Assembly: GCA_016720685.1 (NCBI GenBank)
Contig: JADKKC010000043.1
Coordinates: forward strand, 1-25,903
Length of the DNA: 25,903 nucleotides
Direction: 5' to 3'
Origin: Zoogloea sp.
GTDB lineage: Bacteria; Pseudomonadota; Gammaproteobacteria; Burkholderiales; Rhodocyclaceae
Made by a program: the position numbers and the translations under genes. Shown piece after piece: positions 7,777-15,805 of this stretch. The notes beneath the pieces are model-generated. The model saw only the letters and a program-made list of their open reading frames with translations, did no database searches and was not told the DNA's origin. How positions within the stretch are numbered: the first letter of the stretch is position 1; each line of letters starts with the position of its first letter.

Positions 7777-8679
7777 ATGAAACTTCCATTTCGCTATGAA
7801 AAGCTCGGATATGCGGCACTCAACGTGACCAGCCTCGAGCGTTCGGTTCCCTTTTACCGGGATCTGATGGGACTCGATCTGGTTGAACTAAAGGACGACG
7901 TCGCCTACCTGCGCTGCAGCGCCGATCACCACAACCTCGTGTTGTACCGTTCGGACTCGCCCGGCCTGAAGCGAGTGGCCAACAAGATGGCTTCGCCGGA
8001 AGATCTCAAGGCTGCCTACGAGTTTTACCTCGCCGAAGGACTCCAGCCGGTGTGGCTTGGCATGGACGAATGCGCTGAACTCAAGCAGGGCCCCACCTTC
8101 CGTGTCCGCGAACCCCAGTCGGGCGTGATGTTTGAATGCTACGACCGGATGACGCACCTGGCTCTGCCCTACCAGCCGACGGTGACCCAGATTGCCCGTC
8201 TCGGGCATGTTGTGGTGGGGAGCCTGAACTACGAAAGGGCCGTCCACAACCTCAACACCCAGTTCAACTTCGCAATTTCCGACTTTGTCGAACACAAGTT
8301 CTCGTGGATGCGCTGCTATCCGAACCCGCTGCACCACACCTTCGCGATCGGCAACAGCGACCGGAACCACCTGCACCACGTCAATTTCATGGTGACGGAC
8401 ATTGACGACATCGGCAAAGCGATCAACCGTCTTCAGAAAGCCGGGGTAAAGATCGTGTTCGGGCCGGGTCGTCACCTGCCCTCCACTTCGATCTTCCTGT
8501 ACTTCCTTGATCCTGATGAAATGACAATGGAGTTCAGCTTTGGTATGGAAGAGCTGCCTGAGGACTTGGCACGCCTGCCCCGAATGCTGGAAATGCATCC
8601 CAACACGATGGACATCTGGGGCAGCACGCCGGATGCACAGTTCGGCAAGAACGGCCAGATCGAGGTGCAGCATGTCTGA
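7777..8679 (+). CDS. cmtC: 2,3-Dihydroxy-p-cumate extradiol dioxygenase
   Basis: This 300-residue protein is a two-domain type I extradiol dioxygenase of the VOC superfamily. Candidate Fe(II) ligands are His144 (in LGHVVV), His200 or His201 (in HLHHVNF) and Glu252 (in MTMEFSF). The PROSITE-type signature around His233, Tyr242 and Pro246 leads into the Glu. It should open the ring of 2,3-dihydroxy-p-cumate between C3 and C4, giving 2-hydroxy-3-carboxy-6-oxo-7-methylocta-2,4-dienoate. A ribosome-binding site (AGGAAA) precedes the start. Its 3' end overlaps the next gene by eight bases. Substrate assignment comes from the operon; the extradiol class is clear from the motifs. Confidence 0.85.
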   Translation: MKLPFRYEKLGYAALNVTSLERSVPFYRDLMGLDLVELKDDVAYLRCSADHHNLVLYRSDSPGLKRVANKMASPEDLKAAYEFYLAEGLQPVWLGMDECAELKQGPTFRVREPQSGVMFECYDRMTHLALPYQPTVTQIARLGHVVVGSLNYERAVHNLNTQFNFAISDFVEHKFSWMRCYPNPLHHTFAIGNSDRNHLHHVNFMVTDIDDIGKAINRLQKAGVKIVFGPGRHLPSTSIFLYFLDPDEMTMEFSFGMEELPEDLARLPRMLEMHPNTMDIWGSTPDAQFGKNGQIEVQHV

Positions 8680-9445
8680 CATCGAAAGAAAAAACCTGGA
8701 CGGCCAGATTGCCGTTGTAACCGGCGCCGCGCATGGCATCGGATTGGCAATCTCCCGGCAGTTGGCGGCGCAGGGCGCCCGGGTCGTGATGGCCGATGTT
8801 CTCGAGGAGGCGGTAAGCGCATCCGCAGAGCTCGTCAGGGCAGAAACCGGCTCGGAAACCATGGTCTGGATCGGCGACCTTTCGCAGGAAGACTGCGTGA
8901 AGGCCATGCATCAGGCAAGCCTTGAGCGCTTCGGCAAGGCGACGATCCTGGTGAACAATGCCGGTGGGGGAGTGATCCGGCCGTTCCTTGACCATACGCC
9001 CGAGACATTGCGGGCCACGATCGACCGCAATCTCTGGACGGCCCTCTGGTGCTGCCGGGTTTTCCTGCCCGACATGGTCGGGATGCACTACGGCCGGATC
9101 ATCAACATCGGAGCCGACTCTGTCCGTAACGGCCTCTGGCAGCACGCTGCCTACAACGCTGCAAAGGGTGGCATGCACGGGCTCACCACCGGACTCGCCC
9201 GCGAGTTTGCCCAGCAGGGCATCACCGTGAATACGGTCGCTCCCTGTGCCGTCCGTACGGCGGCGCTGGATCACGTGGAAAAGGTCAATCCTGCATTTGC
9301 ACGCCAGGTTCTGGAGGTGATTCCGATGGGGCGGGCGGCCGAGGTCGACGAAGTTGCCAGTATGGCGGCTTACCTGGCCGGCAAGGCTGCCTCCTTCGTT
9401 ACCGGGCAGGTCATCAGCGTCAACGGCGGTAGTACCATGCTTTGA
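8672..9445 (+). CDS. cmtB: cis-2,3-Dihydroxy-2,3-dihydro-p-cumate dehydrogenase (SDR)
   Basis: Starting at the ATG at 8672, which overlaps the previous gene, the protein is 257 residues and a classical short-chain dehydrogenase. The NAD-binding TGAAHGIG motif begins at residue 17, NNAG is at about 95-98, and the catalytic Tyr161 and Lys165 (YNAAK) are present with Ser150 nearby. It should oxidise the cis-dihydrodiol made by the dioxygenase to 2,3-dihydroxy-p-cumate with formation of NADH. A longer frame starting at 8540 lies inside cmtC and is rejected. The family is certain; the substrate is inferred from context. Confidence 0.87.
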   Translation: MSDIERKNLDGQIAVVTGAAHGIGLAISRQLAAQGARVVMADVLEEAVSASAELVRAETGSETMVWIGDLSQEDCVKAMHQASLERFGKATILVNNAGGGVIRPFLDHTPETLRATIDRNLWTALWCCRVFLPDMVGMHYGRIINIGADSVRNGLWQHAAYNAAKGGMHGLTTGLAREFAQQGITVNTVAPCAVRTAALDHVEKVNPAFARQVLEVIPMGRAAEVDEVASMAAYLAGKAASFVTGQVISVNGGSTML

Positions 9446-9528
9446 CCCCGGATCGGATTGACTCTCCCTGCATAACCCGACTGGATGATGTAGCCTTTGC
9501 CCCCCACCGACGCTGCCCCTTGAAAACC

Positions 9529-10191
9529 ATGGCACCCACTAAATCTGTCCGAAAAACACAGCTTGAACGCAGCCTTGAGACACGAGAAAAGATCATCCAG
9601 GCCGCCATCCAGATGATGTGGCTTCATGGTTACGCAGGTTTTCGTGTTGCCGACGTAGCCGAATCAGCCGGTGTTTCCCGGGGCGCGCAGACCCATCACT
9701 TTCCGTCAAAGGCTGCACTGACCATTGCAGTGGTCGACACCCTGTTTGATGTCGCTGCGGAATCCAGTCGCAAACGCATCGCCAACATCAAGCCGGAGGA
9801 CGATGTCATCCAGGGCATGATCGAGGACGCCTCGGAGTTTTTCCTTGGTAAGGATTTCTCCATGGGCCTCGACCTGCTGGCCTCGGCGGAAAGGGATCCG
9901 GAACTGCGGGACGGGGTGCGGACTGCCGCCAAGCGGACCCGCTTCCTGGTGGAGGACATGTGGATTGGTCTGCTCTTGTCCCGAGGCTTGCCACGGGACG
10001 ATGCAGAAGATGTTCTCTGGCTTACCTTCAGCGCGATTCGTGGCCTGGCAGTGCGGATGCTTTGGCAATTCGACCAGGACCGCTTCGATCGCCTGAAAAA
10101 AACGACATATCGGGCCGCCCGCGATCTTTACGAAGAGAAAAGGCGGATCCCCACTTTAAAGAAAAGCCGCAACAGCGGCGAGGAGAATTGA
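9529..10191 (+). CDS. cymR: CymR-like TetR-family repressor
   Basis: The protein is 220 residues from the ATG at 9529. The N-terminal helix-turn-helix includes GYAGFRVADVAESAGVSRGA followed by HHFPSK. The C-terminal part (KPEDDVIQ, EFFLGKDFS, RDPELRDG, VEDMW, SRGLPRDDAEDVLWL, RGLAVR) matches, segment by segment, my memory of CymR from P. putida F1, the repressor that releases DNA on binding p-cumate. Candidate operators lie at 5575-5600 and 5791-5816. Unlike in P. putida F1, as I recall it, the gene sits inside the catabolic operon between cmtB and cmtE, which implies autoregulation. The chosen start has a poor ribosome-binding site; a TTG at 9442 would add 29 residues not seen in CymR. Confidence 0.88.
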   Translation: MAPTKSVRKTQLERSLETREKIIQAAIQMMWLHGYAGFRVADVAESAGVSRGAQTHHFPSKAALTIAVVDTLFDVAAESSRKRIANIKPEDDVIQGMIEDASEFFLGKDFSMGLDLLASAERDPELRDGVRTAAKRTRFLVEDMWIGLLLSRGLPRDDAEDVLWLTFSAIRGLAVRMLWQFDQDRFDRLKKTTYRAARDLYEEKRRIPTLKKSRNSGEEN

Positions 10192-10192
10192 A

Positions 10193-11065
10193 ATGAGTCT
10201 TTGGCTCGACATGCTTGGTACCGAGATCCGGTTCCTGAAAACCAAGAGTTTTGGTCGCATCCGCATTGCCGAAGCCGGTAAGCCCGGTGCGGAAACCATC
10301 CTGTTCCAGCACGGCATCAACGGCCACCTGGAAGCCTACGCCAAGAATCTGATTGCCCTGTCGAAGGACTTCCACGTGGTGGCATTCGATTACGTGGGGC
10401 ACGGACTGTCTGACAAACTCGAACTGGAATACACCCCTCACCTGCTTGCCGAGCAACTCGCCGAACTGATGGATGCCCTTGGCCTCGAGTCCGCCCACCT
10501 GTCAGGAGAGTCGCTCGGCGGCTGGGTTTCCGCGCTGTTCGCAGTGAAGTACCCCCATCGGGTGAAGCGTCTCATGCTCAATACCGCGGGCGGCCTTCCC
10601 GTGGTCTCCGAAAAGGGCAAGGCAGACCTGAAGAACCTGATTGCCCTCAACGAGCGAAATGTTAACAACATACCTACAGAACAGTCTGTACGTGCTCGCC
10701 TCGAGTGGCTCATGCACGAGAACAACCGTCGCCTCGTCAACGACGAGCTCATCGGTCTGCGACTGGACATCTACTTGAGACCGGAAACCCGCGTTGTCGC
10801 ACCGATCATCAACCGGATCATCAATCGGCACGACGAGTTTCTGATTCCGGTGGAGCAAATAAAGAACCAGACGCTTTTCTTGTGGACCGTCGACAACCCC
10901 ATCCACGATCTGGAGACGGCAAAGGCTTCGTCCGATCGCGTCGCGGGCAGTCAGCTTTATGTCATGAAGGGGGACTCTGCCCACTGGCCCCAGTACGAGG
11001 TGCCCGAGGAGTTCAACGCCGTCACGACCGAGTTCTTCAAGACCGGTCGCGTCACCTCAGCCTGA
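10193..11065 (+). CDS. cmtE: Meta-cleavage product hydrolase (alpha/beta hydrolase)
   Basis: This 290-residue alpha/beta hydrolase resembles MhpC/TodF-type C-C bond hydrolases. The nucleophile is Ser107 in SGESLGG, the oxyanion-hole HG is at residues 40-41, the acid is probably Asp234 and the base is His264 (SAHW). It should split 2-hydroxy-6-oxo-7-methylocta-2,4-dienoate into isobutyrate and 2-hydroxypenta-2,4-dienoate. The start lies one base after the cymR stop, with GAGGAG upstream, so the two are translationally coupled. The substrate is inferred from the operon; the hydrolase family is clear. Confidence 0.85.
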   Translation: MSLWLDMLGTEIRFLKTKSFGRIRIAEAGKPGAETILFQHGINGHLEAYAKNLIALSKDFHVVAFDYVGHGLSDKLELEYTPHLLAEQLAELMDALGLESAHLSGESLGGWVSALFAVKYPHRVKRLMLNTAGGLPVVSEKGKADLKNLIALNERNVNNIPTEQSVRARLEWLMHENNRRLVNDELIGLRLDIYLRPETRVVAPIINRIINRHDEFLIPVEQIKNQTLFLWTVDNPIHDLETAKASSDRVAGSQLYVMKGDSAHWPQYEVPEEFNAVTTEFFKTGRVTSA

Positions 11066-11093
11066 GATCCAGCCAGACACGGTACGGAAGACC

Positions 11094-12107
11094 ATGATCA
11101 ATACATGCTGCCGCGGCGTGGACATCCACACCCACGTGGTACCCGAGAACTTCCCGGCCTACCAGGGCCGCGTCAGCGGCGTGCCATGGCCGGCCATGAG
11201 CCCGGCTCACGCCTGCCACCGTCACGTGATGATCTCGGGCAAGGTCTTCCGCACCGTTCCCGACACCTGCTGGAGCGGCCCCGGCCGGATCATCGACATG
11301 GATCTCATGGGGATCGAACGCCAGGTACTGTCGCCTATGCCCGAGCTTCTGGGTTACTGGCTCGAACCGCAGGATGGCGCCGCCCTTGCCCGCCATCTCA
11401 ATGTACAGATCGCCGAAATGGTGCAGCGTCATCCAGACCGCTTCTCGGGTCTGGGCGCCGTTCCCCTGCAGGACATGGCGCTCGCCATCCGGGAACTGGA
11501 GTTCATCGTCAAGGATCTGGGCCTCGCGGGTGTGGAAATGGGTACGAACGTTAACGGCATGCCCATCGGCAGCCCGGAGTTCGAGCCATTCTTTGCCGCC
11601 GCGGCGGAGATCGGCGCGGCCATCTTTGTCCACCCCCTTCGCCCGACGGGAATGGACCGTCTCGTCGGCCCGGCGGCTCTTGAACAGATCCTGGCCTTCC
11701 CCTGCGAAACCGGACTGGCGGCGACATCGCTGCTTACCGGGGGAATACTGGCCCGCCACCCGTCCCTGCGCATTGCCCTGAGTCACGGCGGCGGGGCGTT
11801 TTCTGCACTGGCGGCCCGGTTGAACCATGCGTGGCACATCTTCCCGGCACTTCAGGAATCCATGGCCGAAGCCCCGCTCGAGACATCCCGTCGCCTCTAT
11901 TTCGACAGTCTCGTCTACAACCACGAGCTCCTGCGTCAGCAGATCGCGTTGTTTGGTGCATCTCAAACCATGATCGGAACGGATTACCCCTTCGTGATCC
12001 TGGAAAAAGTCCCGGTGCCGCGCATACGCGAACTGGGACTCGGCCTCGAGCAGGAACGGATGCTGTTGCGCGACAACGCACTGCGCTGGCTGGGACTGAC
12101 GGCCTGA
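11094..12107 (+). CDS. ACMSD-like amidohydrolase, probable ring-cleavage-product decarboxylase
   Basis: This 337-residue protein belongs to the amidohydrolase-2/ACMSD family. His12 and His14 (DIHTHVVP), His180 (FVHP), His231 (SHGGG) and Asp297 (GTDYP) are present. Each is three residues after the metal-site and catalytic positions I recall for Pseudomonas fluorescens ACMSD (9, 11, 177, 228, 294). ACMSD decarboxylates an amino-carboxymuconate semialdehyde, a close analogue of the 3-carboxy product expected from the extradiol step here. The p-cumate route needs a decarboxylase between CmtC and CmtE, and no class II aldolase-type CmtD is encoded in the window, so this enzyme is the likely substitute. 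The family is confident; the role is an inference. Confidence 0.8.
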   Translation: MINTCCRGVDIHTHVVPENFPAYQGRVSGVPWPAMSPAHACHRHVMISGKVFRTVPDTCWSGPGRIIDMDLMGIERQVLSPMPELLGYWLEPQDGAALARHLNVQIAEMVQRHPDRFSGLGAVPLQDMALAIRELEFIVKDLGLAGVEMGTNVNGMPIGSPEFEPFFAAAAEIGAAIFVHPLRPTGMDRLVGPAALEQILAFPCETGLAATSLLTGGILARHPSLRIALSHGGGAFSALAARLNHAWHIFPALQESMAEAPLETSRRLYFDSLVYNHELLRQQIALFGASQTMIGTDYPFVILEKVPVPRIRELGLGLEQERMLLRDNALRWLGLTA

Positions 12108-12152
12108 CTCCGTTCCGGGCCCCAAATACAAAAAATCCATTCGGAGACAATC

Positions 12153-13168
12153 ATGACCGCCCAATTTCAAATCTCCCTCGCGGGCAGCGAGGCGACCTAC
12201 GCGTGCGACGAAGGCGACACGCTCCTGCGCGCGGGCCTGCGCCAGGGGCTGGGGCTGGCCTACGAATGCAACGTGGGAGCCTGCGGCTCGTGCAAGTTCG
12301 ATCTGCTCGAAGGCGAGGTGGACGACCTCTTCCCCGATGCGCCCGGACTGCGCCCCAAGGAGCGGGAGCGTGGCAAGCGCCTGGCCTGTCAGTGTGTGCC
12401 CAGGAGCAACTGCACCATCAAGATCCGCAGCGGCGCCGAATATGCAAGCGCGATCCGGCCCCGCCGCTTCGCAGCCCGCTTCACGGGGTGTGTCAGCGTG
12501 ACCCCCGACATGTCGATCTTTAGCTTTTCCGCCGACACCCCGCCGAATTCCTCGCCGGGCAGTACGCGATGCTGGAGATTCCCGGCGTGGGACAGCCGCG
12601 GGCGTACTCCATGTCCAACCTGGGCAATCGCGATGGAAACTGGGAATTCATCATCCGCCGTGTGCCCGGCGGCCGGGTCACCAACTATCTGTTCGACACC
12701 CTGCGCCCGGGCGACGAGATAACGATCGACGGCCCCTACGGTGTCGCCTACCTGCGCCGTGACATCCCGCGCCGGATCGTGGGTATTGCCGGCGGCTCGG
12801 GCCTGGCGCCGGTCATATCGATCATGAAGGACAGCGCGACCCTGACCACGACCCAAGGCACCCCGGTCATGCTGTTCGGCGGAAGGACGTCCAAGGACAT
12901 TCCCGACGTGTCGAAACTGCTCGAGGGATCAGGCGCCCGCATCGAATTTCATCCGATCGTTTCGGCGCCGGATGCGGATGCCGGTGCCAACTGGAGCGGT
13001 GACACCGGCTTCGTTCACGAATTCATCGAGCGCAAGCTTTCCGGCCCCCTGTCGGATTGCGAGTTCTACCTGGCCGGACCGCCGCCGATGATCGAGTCTG
13101 TCGTTCGTTTGCTGGTGGCCGATCACAAGGTACCGGCCAGCCAGATTCATTTCGACCGTTTTTTTTGA
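12153..13168 (+). CDS. cmtAa: p-Cumate dioxygenase reductase (2Fe-2S/FAD), frameshifted in this sequence
   Basis: The first frame (from 12153, RBS GGAGA) encodes a plant-type 2Fe-2S domain with Cys39, Cys44, Cys47 and a fourth Cys at about 79, then the start of an FAD domain. At about 12538 the frame breaks. The downstream frame continues with the FAD motif RAYSMSN, the NAD-binding GIAGGSGLAPV and FYLAGPPPM, ending FDRFF at 13168. Adding one C to the C run at 12538-12541 joins the two into a single protein of about 338 residues, the normal length for BenC/CmtAa-type reductases. The intact enzyme would pass electrons from NADH to the Rieske ferredoxin encoded next. As written, the gene yields only a truncated product, because of a real mutation or a sequencing error. 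Confidence 0.82.
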
Positions 13169-13195
13169 GAACCAACTCAGCACAGAAAGAACATC

Positions 13196-13504
13196 ATGGC
13201 TTTTCTACCCCTCTGCAAGACAGATGAAGTTGAGTCCGGCTCCTCCCTGCGTGTCGAGCCCGACAGCCTGCCGCCACTGGCCGTTTTCAACCTGGATGGC
13301 GAGTTCTTCGTGATCCACGACACCTGCACCCACGGCGATGCTTCACTGTGCGACGGTGAGATCGAAGACGGAGAAGTTGAATGTCCTTGGCACAATGCCA
13401 AGTTCTGCATCAAGACCGGCAAGGCACTCACCTTCCCCGCTGTCGAAGCCCAAAAGACCTACCTCACCCGGGTTGTTGACGGACACGTCGGCATCGAAGT
13501 CTGA
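13196..13504 (+). CDS. cmtAd: Rieske [2Fe-2S] ferredoxin of p-cumate dioxygenase
   Basis: This 102-residue small Rieske ferredoxin has cluster ligands Cys44 and His46 (CTHGDASL) and Cys63 and His66 (CPWHNAKF). It should carry electrons from the reductase to the oxygenase alpha subunit, completing a three-component system. It lies 27 bases after the reductase gene and is the last recognisable gene of the operon. Its length and motifs are complete, with no sign of damage. Confidence 0.9.
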   Translation: MAFLPLCKTDEVESGSSLRVEPDSLPPLAVFNLDGEFFVIHDTCTHGDASLCDGEIEDGEVECPWHNAKFCIKTGKALTFPAVEAQKTYLTRVVDGHVGIEV

Positions 13505-13538
13505 CAATGCCTGGCGAGCAGCCTGAGTCGCGAGTTGG

Positions 13539-13571
13539 ATGTGGGCCCCTTTCCTCATCGAGGGCCCACAT
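13539..13571 (+). terminator. Hairpin after the cmt operon
   Basis: ATGTGGGCCC (13539-13548) and GGGCCCACAT (13562-13571) form a perfect 10-bp stem with a 13-base loop, 34 bases after the ferredoxin stop. There is no T tract, so termination may be Rho-dependent or the hairpin may only protect the mRNA end. It could also be part of the decayed insertion element next to it. Confidence 0.5.
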
Positions 13572-13639
13572 GAGCCCCTCGAGGCATAGGGCGCACAGCC
13601 TCTTTCCCCAGGTCTGACGGCCTGCGGGATGGTTTTCGA

Positions 13640-13960
13640 AAAGTACAACGAGGTCGCCGTTAGCGGCACCGGGGCGATTCACCGGGGTGCGCCCGGCGGG
13701 CGCAAAGCCGCGAATCCAGTGCGCGTCCTCCTTGACCGCCGTCTCGTCGGCCCAATAGATCGCGGCCCCTTCGGCCTTGGCGCGGGCGGCAATCGCGGGA
13801 TAGGTCTCCCGCAGCCAGCCTTCGATCGTTCGGACGTGCACGCCGGCAATTGTCGCCAACTCGGCCGCCTTCAGCCCGGATTGCGTGCGCAGTCGAATCA
13901 CCCTCTTCCGGAGCGTGTCCCGCCCTCGGCCCCGAGTTTGCGTGCGTCGATCTTGTCCAT
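13640..13960 (-). pseudogene. Decayed IS630-type transposase remnant
   Basis: Reading from an ATG at 13960, the start MDKIDARKL resembles IS630-type transposases. A frame break near 13920 leads into RDTLRKRVIRLR and a helix-turn-helix (IAGVHVRTIEGWL), then directly into YPAIAARAKAEGA and YWADETAVKED, the region of the first catalytic Asp of the DDE domain. The segment usually found between the helix-turn-helix and that Asp is missing, as is most of the C-terminal catalytic part. With a frame break and deletions it cannot encode a working transposase. It lies between the cmt operon and the TIR/STAND system, so it probably marks an old insertion or recombination boundary. No clear terminal inverted repeats were found. 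Confidence 0.7.
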
Positions 13961-14092
13961 CCCTGGATCATCGCGAAATGGGCGTATTCAAGGGCCGGGC
14001 TGACAATCCCGTGGCGCAGACTGCCGCAAAGGTCTTCATGTGCTATTTTTGCAGTGGGAACTTCCAACCCAGCCATCGAACAGGACGGAGTC

Positions 14093-15802
14093 ATGACCAG
14101 GCAGGTTTACCTCTCGTCGACAATGGAAGATCTGGGTCCTTTTCGCACGGCCACGGCACACGCCCTGACCAAGCTGGGTTTTCTGGTCAAGGACAGCTAC
14201 CGGGCCTCGGCAAACCCGCCGGTTGCGCAATGCCTGCAGGATGTGGCCGATTCCGACATCTACCTGGGCATCTTTGCCGGGCACTACGGTTCCTGCCCCG
14301 ATGGCTTCGACGGCAAGTCGATCACCGAGCTGGAATACAGGAAGGCAGCAGAGCTTAAAAAACCCTGCTTCATCTTCATCCGCGACCTCAAAGTACTCGT
14401 GGGCCTGGAAAGCGATGCCGTGAAGGGCGACTTCGAGGCCGCCAAGAAGATCAACGCCCTGCGTGGCGAACTCCAGCAGCCCGACAGCCCCCACACCCCG
14501 GCCTTCTTCACCGACAGCACCGATCTCGCGCTGAAGGTCACCCAGGCCCTGCAGAAAGTCTCCGCCGAGGCCGAGCCCCAGCGCGACGGCCTCTTCAACA
14601 AGCCCGCGCCCCACCCCGGCCAGTTGCACACCGGCTTGCTGATCGTCGGCATCCGCGGTTGCGACGACGCCGCCGTCGCACGCCTGTGCAGCGCCCTGCC
14701 CGACTGGAGCCCGGCCGGCGCCCTGTACAGCCCCGAGGCCGCCCAGGCCGGCGACGACCGCCTGACGGTGGATCAAAGCCTGGCCTACGCGCGCTGCGCT
14801 GCGCTCCTTCTTTCGCCCGCCGGGCTGTCCCGCCTCGCCGAAAACCCCGCCGGCGGCGAAGCCCTGGTGAAGATGCTGGCCGCCCGCCTTGGTCATTACA
14901 CCCTGCTGCTCGAAGGCCTGCCGGCCAGCGCATTGCCCGCAGGCTGGCCAGCGCCCGCGGCCAGCTTTCCGGTGGGGCACTGGCTGGGATCCGGCGAAAC
15001 CGCCATCGGGGGCGAACTGGCGAGCCTGGTGCAAGGCTTCCCCATGGCCGCGACCGGCAACCGGGACGTCACCAACCCACGCCTGGTGGGCCTGGCCTAC
15101 TCGGTGCTGGCGATGACCCGGGCCGAGGCGGACGTCATCGCCGCCAAGCCCGATCTCGTCCGCGACAAACTGGGTGGCGACGCCTACACGCTGTTCGCCG
15201 GTCTCGCCGGCGCGGGCGACTGGGCCAGCGGCTACGGCCCCTGCCGCCACGACTGGCAACCCTTCGGCAACGGCAGCGTCCGCGAACTGCTGGCCGAAGC
15301 CGTGCGCACCATCAACACGCCGCGCACGCGAACCCTCCGCGACAACGCCGCCCTGCGCGGCAACGACATCCGCCTGCGCTACTACCCCTTCGAGCCCGAC
15401 GTCTTCGGCCAGGACGCCCCCGACTGGCCCCTGCTCGAAGCCATGCGTGGCCGCGGCTGCCTGGTGCTGGTGGATGAACTCTCCGCCCTCCATCCCAGCC
15501 TGTGCGGCCGCGGCGACGTGTTCTTGTCCGACCCGGCGGTCACCGTCGCCACCCTCTCCGGCCTCGACCCCGCCATCTGCAGCCTCGACACCCTGATCCG
15601 CAGCCCGCAGCGCATCGCCGTGCTGGTGGACCGCTTCAGCAACAAGCTCGACCCCCGCTGCGAACTGGCCATCAACAACAAGGCCCGCATGCGCCGCTGG
15701 CTGCGCCAGTGCCTGCCCGAAGCGCTCGCCGGCAGCGAGGCCCTGGGCGCCAACGCAGACCGGCTGCGCGAATTCAGCAACAGCGTGGCGGGGGCGCGCT
15801 AA
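14093..15802 (+). CDS. DUF4062-domain protein, partner of the TIR/STAND receptor
   Basis: The start at 14093 has GGACGGAG upstream and gives 569 residues. A longer frame from 13850 runs through the transposase remnant and is rejected. Residues 1-100 form a DUF4062 domain (VYLSSTMEDL, DSDIYLGIFAGHYG, SITELEYRKA), a Rossmann-like module often fused to STAND NTPases in predicted defence proteins. Residues from about 180 to 569 are unrecognised: a second alpha/beta-looking segment (LLIVGIRGCDDAAVARL), then a region with LRYYPFEPDVFG and CLVLVDELSALHPSL. No transmembrane segment is evident. The stop is three bases before the next gene, so both are surely made together. Compared with the cmt genes the codon use is strongly G/C at third positions. 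It may regulate or recruit the receptor; the function is not known. Confidence 0.8.
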   Translation: MTRQVYLSSTMEDLGPFRTATAHALTKLGFLVKDSYRASANPPVAQCLQDVADSDIYLGIFAGHYGSCPDGFDGKSITELEYRKAAELKKPCFIFIRDLKVLVGLESDAVKGDFEAAKKINALRGELQQPDSPHTPAFFTDSTDLALKVTQALQKVSAEAEPQRDGLFNKPAPHPGQLHTGLLIVGIRGCDDAAVARLCSALPDWSPAGALYSPEAAQAGDDRLTVDQSLAYARCAALLLSPAGLSRLAENPAGGEALVKMLAARLGHYTLLLEGLPASALPAGWPAPAASFPVGHWLGSGETAIGGELASLVQGFPMAATGNRDVTNPRLVGLAYSVLAMTRAEADVIAAKPDLVRDKLGGDAYTLFAGLAGAGDWASGYGPCRHDWQPFGNGSVRELLAEAVRTINTPRTRTLRDNAALRGNDIRLRYYPFEPDVFGQDAPDWPLLEAMRGRGCLVLVDELSALHPSLCGRGDVFLSDPAVTVATLSGLDPAICSLDTLIRSPQRIAVLVDRFSNKLDPRCELAINNKARMRRWLRQCLPEALAGSEALGANADRLREFSNSVAGAR

Positions 15803-15805
15803 ACC

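Noticed and set aside
13158..13168. A run of eight T at the end of the reductase gene as a slippage site or terminator.
   Set aside because: It encodes the normal C-terminal Phe-Phe and stop, and no stem precedes it.
5927..13504. Assignment as a benzoate, anthranilate or biphenyl dioxygenase operon.
   Set aside because: The CymR-like regulator, matching operator sites, and the extradiol plus decarboxylase plus C-C hydrolase set fit the p-cumate route better; benzoate and anthranilate routes do not need a ring-cleavage-product decarboxylase and hydrolase.
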